Below are positions 1 to 5,295 of a stretch of DNA of 5,295 nt, piece after piece. This DNA comes from Patescibacteria group bacterium. GTDB taxonomy: Bacteria; Patescibacteriota; Minisyncoccia; Phycocordibacterales; PALSA-1337. Both the position numbers and the translations under genes were made by a program. The notes beneath the pieces were generated by a model, which had not been told where the DNA came from, did not search any database, and was given only the letters and a program-made list of their open reading frames with translations. Location: contig JAGWLE010000047.1 of assembly GCA_028864955.1 (NCBI GenBank), positions 1 through 5,295 on the forward strand, given 5' to 3'. Numbering within the stretch: position 1 is the first letter of the stretch; every line of letters starts with the position of its first letter.

Positions 1-2130
1 ATCCAGGGACAAGGCAATTTTGGCACAATCGACGGCGATCCGGCGGCGGCCATGCGCTATACCGAAGCAAAAATGTCGCGTATCGCCGCCGAGCTTCTCC
101 GAGATATCGATAAAGATACCGTCAATTTCAGGCCAAACTATGACGGCACTCGCAAAGAGCCCGAAGTCCTGCCGACAGCTGTGCCGAACCTGCTTCTGAA
201 TGGCACGCTCGGCATCGCTGTCGGCATGGCCACCAACGTGGCGCCGCATAATCTCAATGAGGTTGCTGACGCTACCATCCATCTGATCGATAATGAGGAC
301 GCTTCGTCCGAAGACCTCTATCAGTACATCAAGGGTCCGGATTTTCCGACAGGCGCGATTATTTACGGTGAAAAGGACATTCATCACGCCTATGCGACCG
401 GGCGCGGTGGTTTTGTTGTCCGTGGCGAGGCTGAAATCATCGAGGACAAGAAAGGTCAGTACCAGATCGTCATTACCTCACTGCCATATCGTGTCAATAA
501 AGCCGAATTGGTTTCGAGAATCGCCGATCTTCACAGAGAAAAGATCGTCGAAGGCATACGAGCACTTCGCGATGAATCCGCCAAGGATATCCGGGTCGTC
601 ATCGATCTCAAACAGGGCTCGTATCCGGAAAAAGTCTTGAACTTGCTCTATAAGCACACCCAGCTCGAAGAAATGTTCCACATGAATATCGTGGCCCTCG
701 TCCACGGCGTGCCGCAGACGCTTTCGCTCAAGTCTATTCTCGAGGAGTTCATCGTCCACCGGATCGATGTCATTCGCCGCCGCACGAAGTTCGATCTCAA
801 CGCCGCCGAAGCCCGCGAACACATCCTTCTCGGCCTCAAGAAGGCTCTCGACCACATCGACGAGATCATCTCGCTCATTCGCGCCTCGAAAGACGTGGCA
901 GAAGCCAAAAGCAATCTCGTCAAGAAATTTAAATTCACGGACATTCAGGCGCAGGCGATTCTCGACATGCGTTTGCAGAAACTGGCCGGTCTCGAGCGCA
1001 AAAAGGTTCTGGACGAACTCAAGGAAGTCCAGGCTCTCATAGAAGAGCTCAAGTCTATCCTGGGCAGCGAAAAGAAAGTTCGCAACATCATCAAGACGGA
1101 GCTTACGGATATCAAAACCAAGTATGGCGATGATCGCCGCACGAAGATCGTCAAGCACGGCGTCAAGGATTTCAATCCCGAGGATCTCATTGCCGACGAA
1201 GAGTCGGTGCTCGTTCTCACCAAGGGCGGTTACATCAAACGCACGGATCCGGCCGAATACAGAAAACAAAAGCGCGGCGGTATCGGCGTCGTTGATCTGG
1301 ATACAAAGGAAGAAGATTTTATCACGCACCTGGTGTTTGCCACGACGCACAACGACCTTCTCTTCTTTAGCGACAAGGGCAAAGCCTACCAGATAAAGAT
1401 GTACGACATTCCGGAGGGCAAGCGCGCCACCCGCGGCAAATCGATCATGAATTTTCTCTCGCTCTCCGACGGCGAACGCGTGACTTCGATCCTGCCGATG
1501 CCCAAGAATAAAAAGGAGGCAGACGGCCTGTCGCTCATGATGGTCACCAAGAATGGCACTGGCAAAAAGTCTTCGGCTACGCATTTCAAGGACGTGCGCC
1601 GTTCTGGGCTCATCGCCATCTCGCTCGATGGCGGCGATGAACTCATCTCGGCTTCATTTGTGAGCACATCCGACGAGATTCTCATCGCCACGCGTGACGG
1701 CCAGTCCATCCGCTTCAAGGAGGCAGATGTCCGTGAGATGGGCCGCAATGCCGCCGGCGTGCGCGCCATCAAGCTCGGAAAAGATGATGCGGTTATTTCA
1801 GCTGATATTGTATCTACCGATGCCAAAAATCCGACACTCTTCGTTATGAGCGCCAACGGCTATGGCAAGAAGACGAAACTTTCCGAATACAAAACGCAAA
1901 ATCGCGGCGGTTCCGGTATTTTGACCATGAATGTTACTGGCAAAACTGGCCCGCTCATGGCTGCAAAAGTAGTGACTGATGACGAGGAAGAGATTGTTGC
2001 CATGTCGAAAAAATCCCAGGTCATACGCGTCGATCTCAAGGAAATCCCAACGCTTGGCCGTTCGACACAGGGCGTTCGCGTCATGAAACTCCGTGAAGGT
2101 GATTCGTTGGCGAGTCTGATCTGTCTTTGA
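1..2130 (+). CDS. gyrA: DNA gyrase subunit A, 5'-truncated by window edge
   Basis: This is the breakage-reunion subunit of DNA gyrase, which with GyrB introduces negative supercoils using ATP. The frame is open from base 1; the first residues ([13 protein letters not shown]) match E. coli GyrA from about residue 103, so the ATG at 52 is internal. Window residues 17-24 (AMRYTEAK) hold the catalytic Tyr20 and Arg19 (E. coli Tyr122/Arg121). Ile72 in GIAVGMATN fits the DNA-intercalating Ile174 with no gap. The coiled-coil dimer gate follows, with [12 protein letters not shown] at 321-332. The C-terminal pinwheel shows six blade repeats starting near 401, 451, 509, 558, 611 and 662. The GyrA box in blade 1 reads QKRGGIG (423-429), which favours GyrA over ParC. 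The protein ends at LICL without the acidic tail of E. coli GyrA; full length would be about 810 residues. The stop is TGA. Its promoter lies outside the window. Confidence 0.97.
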   Translation: MQGQGNFGTIDGDPAAAMRYTEAKMSRIAAELLRDIDKDTVNFRPNYDGTRKEPEVLPTAVPNLLLNGTLGIAVGMATNVAPHNLNEVADATIHLIDNEDASSEDLYQYIKGPDFPTGAIIYGEKDIHHAYATGRGGFVVRGEAEIIEDKKGQYQIVITSLPYRVNKAELVSRIADLHREKIVEGIRALRDESAKDIRVVIDLKQGSYPEKVLNLLYKHTQLEEMFHMNIVALVHGVPQTLSLKSILEEFIVHRIDVIRRRTKFDLNAAEAREHILLGLKKALDHIDEIISLIRASKDVAEAKSNLVKKFKFTDIQAQAILDMRLQKLAGLERKKVLDELKEVQALIEELKSILGSEKKVRNIIKTELTDIKTKYGDDRRTKIVKHGVKDFNPEDLIADEESVLVLTKGGYIKRTDPAEYRKQKRGGIGVVDLDTKEEDFITHLVFATTHNDLLFFSDKGKAYQIKMYDIPEGKRATRGKSIMNFLSLSDGERVTSILPMPKNKKEADGLSLMMVTKNGTGKKSSATHFKDVRRSGLIAISLDGGDELISASFVSTSDEILIATRDGQSIRFKEADVREMGRNAAGVRAIKLGKDDAVISADIVSTDAKNPTLFVMSANGYGKKTKLSEYKTQNRGGSGILTMNVTGKTGPLMAAKVVTDDEEEIVAMSKKSQVIRVDLKEIPTLGRSTQGVRVMKLREGDSLASLICL

Positions 2131-2164
2131 TCGCCGCCAGAGATTGAGCTGTCACAAGGGGTAT

Positions 2165-2189
2165 AAAAAACCCGCAGGAGCACTGCGGG
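2165..2189 (-). terminator. Intrinsic terminator of the minus-strand hydrolase gene, in the convergent spacer
   Basis: A perfect 7-bp stem (CCCGCAG at 2171-2177, CTGCGGG at 2183-2189) with a 5-nt loop is flanked on its left by six A residues (2165-2170). Read on the minus strand this is a GC-rich hairpin followed by TTTTTT, a textbook intrinsic terminator about 47 nt past the hydrolase stop. Read on the plus strand the same hairpin lies 40 nt after the gyrA stop but is followed only by TGTCGCTTTAG, a poor U-tract, so it may stop gyrA transcripts less efficiently. The A-tract could pair with the CTTTA beyond the hairpin only weakly. Confidence 0.85.
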
Positions 2190-2227
2190 TGTCGCTTTAG
2201 TCTCAATGATCTTGTTGTACGGTGCCG

Positions 2228-2244
2228 GGCAGTATCCTACTGCC
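2228..2244. repeat. Perfect 7-bp inverted repeat covering the hydrolase stop codon
   Basis: GGCAGTA (2228-2234) and TACTGCC (2238-2244) form a perfect stem around a 3-nt TCC loop. The minus-strand TAG stop (2237-2239) falls in the loop and stem of this hairpin. There is no T-tract on either side, so it is not a terminator by itself. It could be a 3'-end stabilising structure or chance; no function is shown. Confidence 0.45.
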
Positions 2245-3475
2245 AACGCCGAGGGCGCCGCATGTGCTCCGCGTACTCGCTGGGAACTTTTCGACCGAGC
2301 GAAGCGTCTTGCAGATATGATGCCATGTCATCTTCGGCTGCATACGAACATACGCGTTCCGGTCCGCCAGCCACGAGCAGTTTACCCAGGAGTTTGGGAC
2401 AGTCATTTTCGTACGTATCTCCGAAATGGAACCAAATGACGTCATTCCAGTCAATTTCGCTGCCCGGCAGCTTTAGTCTCGAACTATCCCGGAGCCCGTA
2501 CCAATAGATGCGTTTTGGGCATCCGTGGACGAGATGAGCCAGGGCATCGGCATAGAGAAAGACCTGTATTTTTTCCAATCGGAGCTGCTCAAGCGGTTGT
2601 ACCAGACCGGTGTTGGTCGTGGAAAATCCATATTCCGTCAGCCAAATATCCGGTTGGTGGGAACAAGGTCGCGTGGCCAGTCCGGAGTTGATGATCTCGC
2701 GCACAACTGGTCGTACATGTCGTCGTGCCTGATGTATGCGCAGAGCCAATCGCGAGCATGCAGACGGCCGCGCCGCTTCGTCAGCAACACGACTGACTGT
2801 CCGGCATTGTTCCGAGAGCGAGGGCGGCGGCTGCCGATCGCTCCAGGTGCCCCGCAGGGCATGAAACCCGATGACATCGAGAAGCGATAAGAGGCCGCGA
2901 CCAGCGATCTTGCGCATAAGCTCCAGATTGCGCGGATGCACGCCGGCCATGCCACCGAGCACACTGTGCGACCCGAAATGTCGCACGACAAACGAGGCGG
3001 CGGCGATCATGGTTGTAAAGATCTCAAGTTCCGGATCAAGGTCCAGGCGCCAGTTAGTGTACTCAGTGTATTCGTTCCAGAGCTCGATGTAGGCAAATGA
3101 CATGCCGAGAGCCTGCATCGACTTGAGAAAGTCGTAGACAAACTCGGCAAACTCAAGGGGGTGCGCCGGCGGTCCGCCGCTCGTGCCGCTCAGACTTTTT
3201 TGTGGCGGCACAAGATATAGACAAGGCATGACATCGAAGCCGCTATGCCAATAAGCCGCAACATATGACTCGATGAAGACGTGACCGCTCGGCGAATCCC
3301 AATCTGCCCAAGAGACCCCCAGGCGGATACGTTGCACGCGACGGGCTTTGAGTTTAGAAATAGTCCGGTTGACTGCAGATAGATATTCATCGAGACAATC
3401 CGGGTATTCCTGTTCATAACAGATACGGGGTATCTCTTCCCAAACGACATATCCAAGGTTTTTTTCAATGTTCAT
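2237..3475 (-). CDS. Probable clan GH-A glycoside hydrolase (TIM barrel), cytoplasmic
   Basis: A 412-residue protein with the hallmarks of retaining clan GH-A glycosidases. RLGVSWADWD (51-60) fits an early barrel strand. IELWNEYTEY (130-139) carries the Asn134-Glu135 pair expected of the acid/base at strand 4. FHALRGTW (204-211) fits strand 6. IWLTEYGFST (277-286) places Glu281 as the nucleophile at strand 7. IYWYGLRD (323-330) fits strand 8. The layout recalls GH39-like enzymes, but family and substrate cannot be fixed by eye. No signal peptide or membrane helix is visible, so it probably acts in the cytoplasm. The chosen ATG at 3475 gives MNIEKNLGYVV; an in-frame ATG at 3538 would add 21 residues from an AT-rich, promoter-like stretch. 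Neither start has a clear Shine-Dalgarno sequence. Residues 222-260 are unusually Arg-rich (9 Arg, no Lys). The stop is TAG, and the gene converges on gyrA with a terminator between them. Confidence 0.82.
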   Translation of the reverse strand: MNIEKNLGYVVWEEIPRICYEQEYPDCLDEYLSAVNRTISKLKARRVQRIRLGVSWADWDSPSGHVFIESYVAAYWHSGFDVMPCLYLVPPQKSLSGTSGGPPAHPLEFAEFVYDFLKSMQALGMSFAYIELWNEYTEYTNWRLDLDPELEIFTTMIAAASFVVRHFGSHSVLGGMAGVHPRNLELMRKIAGRGLLSLLDVIGFHALRGTWSDRQPPPSLSEQCRTVSRVADEAARPSACSRLALRIHQARRHVRPVVREIINSGLATRPCSHQPDIWLTEYGFSTTNTGLVQPLEQLRLEKIQVFLYADALAHLVHGCPKRIYWYGLRDSSRLKLPGSEIDWNDVIWFHFGDTYENDCPKLLGKLLVAGGPERVCSYAAEDDMASYLQDASLGRKVPSEYAEHMRRPRRWQ

Positions 3476-3516
3476 AACATGGAGCGTGGTGATGATATAA
3501 CAACATTCATTTTCTG

Positions 3517-3522
3517 AATATA
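3517..3522 (-). promoter_or_regulatory. Tentative -10 element for the hydrolase gene
   Basis: The minus strand reads TATATT here, 5 of 6 matches to TATAAT, about 41 nt upstream of the ATG at 3475. A transcript from it would have a leader of roughly 35 nt. No convincing -35 hexamer lies 16-18 bp upstream (TTCAAT at 3537-3542 is only 14 bp away). A second weaker candidate is TATATC at 3494-3499. The 139-bp divergent gap 3476-3614 must hold promoters for both directions; no operator-like palindrome was evident in it. Confidence 0.25.
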
Positions 3523-3602
3523 TCGACGTACGAACCATTGAAGCCTTCCAACATCCGTACGAGCTGTCCCCAGGCGTGCCGATAGCAAATGAATTCTTGG
3601 GT

Positions 3603-3608
3603 TATAAT
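3603..3608 (+). promoter_or_regulatory. Perfect -10 box (TATAAT) placing transcription start at the methyltransferase ATG
   Basis: TATAAT occurs 6 nt before the ATG at 3615, so transcription would be expected to start at or within a base or two of the A of the start codon, giving a leaderless mRNA. The position 17 bp upstream (3580-3585, CGATAG) is not a -35 match. The bases just before the box are GGT, a partial extended -10 (G at the right position, T missing). An in-frame TAG at 3609-3611 rules out a start further upstream. Confidence 0.7.
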
Positions 3609-3614
3609 TAGCGC

Positions 3615-4130
3615 ATGTTCTCCGATCCTGCGGCAAATCTGGCCAAACTCGGCGTCCAGGCGGGTATGCGTGTTGCCGATATCGGCGCTGGTTCCGGATT
3701 TTATTCGATCGAAGCGGCTAAACTGTCCGGTCCAAGCGGACGCATATATGCTGTTGACGTGCAGAAGGATCTACTCGAACGTTTGCGTGGCGTAGCTGCC
3801 GCCCAAGGCATCCGGACCATTGAGATCATCTGGGGTAACGCCGAAAAGATCGGCGGTACCAAGGTCAAGGAATCATTTGTCGATCGGGCGATTGTCTCGA
3901 ATCTGCTCTTTCAGTTGACGAAACCGGACGATTTTGTGCTTGAACTCAAGCGGATTCTCAAGCCTGGAGGCAAAGCACTGGTTGTCGACTGGAGTGAAGT
4001 CAGTCCGATCGGTCCAAAGACCGTCGTGACGGAGATGCAAGCTCGGACGCTTTTCGAGAAGGCCGGCTTCAAGCTCGAGCAGTTATTTGGCGCCGGCGAC
4101 CATCATTACGGCATGATATTCATACGCTGA
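3615..4130 (+). CDS. Class I SAM-dependent methyltransferase, small
   Basis: A 171-residue protein with a Rossmann-type SAM-binding fold. Motif I is VADIGAGSGFYS (20-31), the glycine-rich SAM loop. IYAVDVQKD (44-52) ends strand 2 with Asp48, expected to hold the SAM ribose. GNAEKI (74-79) and FVDRAIVSNLLFQL (88-101) fit motifs II-III. RILKPGGKALVVDW (113-126) is the classic turn before strand 5. The C-terminal LFGAGDHHYGMIFIR resembles the ending of UbiE-like methyltransferases that carry the Methyltransf_11/25 type domain. The substrate is unknown; no extra recognition domain is present and the protein is short for the class. The start is fixed by an in-frame TAG two codons upstream; the next Met (18) would cut into motif I. 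No Shine-Dalgarno is possible between that TAG and the ATG, so translation is probably leaderless. It is followed 6 nt later by the solute-binding protein gene, very likely in one operon. Confidence 0.9.
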   Translation: MFSDPAANLAKLGVQAGMRVADIGAGSGFYSIEAAKLSGPSGRIYAVDVQKDLLERLRGVAAAQGIRTIEIIWGNAEKIGGTKVKESFVDRAIVSNLLFQLTKPDDFVLELKRILKPGGKALVVDWSEVSPIGPKTVVTEMQARTLFEKAGFKLEQLFGAGDHHYGMIFIR

Positions 4131-4136
4131 TTTCAT

Positions 4137-5295
4137 ATGAGCAAATTTCAAATCATTACACTCGCCATCTTCGTTGTCGCTATCGTGGCTGGCGTCATCG
4201 GTTTTGCGACATATAAGGGCTCGTCCACTGCCAGCCAATATCCGCCGATCACGATCTGGGGCACGTTTCCGGCGGATACATTCAATGCCTATGTGGCAAA
4301 TATCAATAATTCGCTTTCAAATCCTCTTCAAGTCACGTATGTCGAGAAATCGCCGGATACGTTCGAACACGAATTCGTGAACGCCTTGGCTACCGGGCAT
4401 GGGCCGGACGCGATCCTGATATCATCGGATATGATCTTGCCGAACGAAAATAAGATAATGCCCATTCCATATAGCGCCCTATCGGAACGTTCGTTCATGG
4501 ATAATTACGTGCAGGAGGCGGACTTGTACCTGGGGGCAAACGGCATTTGGGCTGTGCCGCTCTCGATCGATCCGCTCGTTATGTACTGGAATAGGGACAT
4601 GTTCAATGCCGCCGGCGTATCGACATATCCGCGGTATTGGGATGAATTTGCCAACCTTAATTCAAAACTGACCGTGCGCGACCAGAACAGCAATATCCGT
4701 GCCAGCGCCGTGGCCATGGGTACGTTGGCCAATATCACGAACGGCCGCGAGCTTCTCGGTTCGCTCATCTTGCAGACCGGCAATCCGGTGACTATGCCGG
4801 ATTCGACGGGCGCGGTCGTCTCCGCACTCTCGAGTGCTCGAGGTACGCCGACGCAGGCTCTGGACTTCTATAGCCAGTTTGCCGATCCAACCAGCAACAA
4901 TTATTCATGGAACAGAGCCCTGCCGGCCGACAAAGTCGCTTTTCTTTCTGGTACGCTGGCCACGTATTTTGGTTTTGCCAGCGAACTGGCCGACATTCGA
5001 GCCAAGAATCCCAATCTCAATTTCGATGTGGCGCCGCTGCCGCAGGTTCGCAGCGGCGGCACAGCCTCCTCGTACGCGCGCATGTACGGCTTTTCCGTGG
5101 TTCGCGCTTCGGCCAACCAGAACGCCGCCTACCAGGCGATCGCTGTCATGTCTTCGGCGGCATATTTGCCGAGCTTGGCGCAGGTTATGTACTTGCCGAC
5201 AGTCATGAATGCGCTTGACCAGAATTCCGCCGATCCGTACATCGAAAATTTCGACAAGGCCGCGCTCATCTCGCGGGGCTGGCTCGATGCCGATC
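4137..5295 (+). CDS. ABC-type extracellular solute-binding protein, membrane-anchored, 3'-truncated by window edge
   Basis: The frame is open for 386 codons to the window end. Residues 6-25 (from IITLAIFVVAIVAGVIGFAT) form an uncleaved-looking N-terminal membrane helix after a Lys3 start; there is no lipobox Cys, so the protein is probably tethered by this helix and faces outward. The mature part follows the family 1 (sugar-type) solute-binding fold: ITIWGTF (38-44) as first strand, FVNALATGHGPDAILIS (80-96) matching the usual F..ALA.G..PD signature, then GIWAVPLSIDPLVMYWNRD (136-154) and FNAAGV (156-161), the typical ligand-cleft and hinge segment, and YPRYWDEF (164-171). Later, KVAFLSGTLATYFGF and the VAPLPQ strand fit the second lobe. 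The ligand cannot be told; a sugar or oligosaccharide is typical of the family. The start has no Shine-Dalgarno and lies 6 nt after the methyltransferase stop in the same frame, suggesting translational coupling. Permease and ATPase genes, if any, lie beyond the window. Confidence 0.88.
   Translation, partial: MSKFQIITLAIFVVAIVAGVIGFATYKGSSTASQYPPITIWGTFPADTFNAYVANINNSLSNPLQVTYVEKSPDTFEHEFVNALATGHGPDAILISSDMILPNENKIMPIPYSALSERSFMDNYVQEADLYLGANGIWAVPLSIDPLVMYWNRDMFNAAGVSTYPRYWDEFANLNSKLTVRDQNSNIRASAVAMGTLANITNGRELLGSLILQTGNPVTMPDSTGAVVSALSSARGTPTQALDFYSQFADPTSNNYSWNRALPADKVAFLSGTLATYFGFASELADIRAKNPNLNFDVAPLPQVRSGGTASSYARMYGFSVVRASANQNAAYQAIAVMSSAAYLPSLAQVMYLPTVMNALDQNSADPYIENFDKAALISRGWLDAD

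Noticed and set aside
52..54. ATG at 52 as the start of gyrA
   Set aside because: The frame is open and conserved upstream to base 1, and this Met is part of the AMRYTE active-site motif, so it is internal.
478..1584. A 368-codon open frame on the minus strand, antisense to gyrA
   Set aside because: It lies wholly inside a strongly conserved gyrA reading frame and its translation shows no recognisable domain; open antisense frames of this kind are common when codon third positions are GC-biased.
2194..2480. Two identical 11-bp copies of GCTTTAGTCTC (2194-2204 and 2470-2480)
   Set aside because: A few matches of this length are expected by chance in a window of this size; the copies have no shared context, and one is inside the hydrolase coding region.
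2525..2890. A 121-codon open frame on the plus strand opposite the hydrolase
   Set aside because: It overlaps the minus-strand gene that carries conserved catalytic motifs, and its own product is low-complexity and basic with no motif.
5033..5057. 8-bp inverted repeat GCCGCTGC/GCAGCGGC with a 9-nt loop inside the solute-binding gene
   Set aside because: It lies in a GC-rich coding stretch, has no T-tract, and encodes ordinary residues of the protein; it is probably incidental.
4834..5208. Plus-strand open frames of 103-124 codons overlapping 4834-5218
   Set aside because: They are out-of-frame shadows of the solute-binding protein, whose frame runs uninterrupted from 4137 to the window end and carries the family motifs.

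Overview
The window looks like a stretch of a bacterial chromosome of moderate GC content, read with the standard code: TGA and TAG both act as ordinary stops. It may come from a Patescibacteria/CPR-type genome. The clues are a compact GyrA with no acidic tail, the absence of a recognisable Shine-Dalgarno sequence before all three visible starts, one gene that appears to be leaderless, and a solute-binding protein held by an N-terminal membrane helix instead of a lipid anchor. This placement is an inference from style, not from any database match.

Layout. (1) Positions 1-2130, plus strand: DNA gyrase subunit A, missing roughly its first 100 residues at the window edge but otherwise complete through a six-blade C-terminal domain. 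(2) Positions 2131-2236: a short convergent spacer with a strong hairpin whose U-tract serves the minus strand. (3) Positions 2237-3475, minus strand: a probable cytoplasmic clan GH-A (TIM-barrel) glycoside hydrolase with both expected catalytic glutamates. (4) Positions 3476-3614: a divergent, locally AT-rich promoter region. (5) Positions 3615-4130, plus strand: a compact class I SAM-dependent methyltransferase directly behind a perfect TATAAT. (6) Positions 4137-5295, plus strand, running off the window: an ABC-type extracellular solute-binding protein, in the same frame as the methyltransferase and separated from it by only 6 nt.

How the genes relate. The methyltransferase and solute-binding protein almost certainly share a transcript starting at about 3615. 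The hydrolase is divergently transcribed from them and converges on gyrA. A sugar-related theme (intracellular glycosidase plus possible sugar-binding receptor) is conceivable, but the two genes lie on opposite strands and no permease or ATPase is visible. I found no clear sign of a novel multi-gene system, mobile element, CRISPR array, tRNA or rRNA. The most interesting points are the leaderless promoter-start arrangement, the in-frame methyltransferase-stop-receptor junction, and the Arg-rich segment between the two catalytic motifs of the hydrolase.
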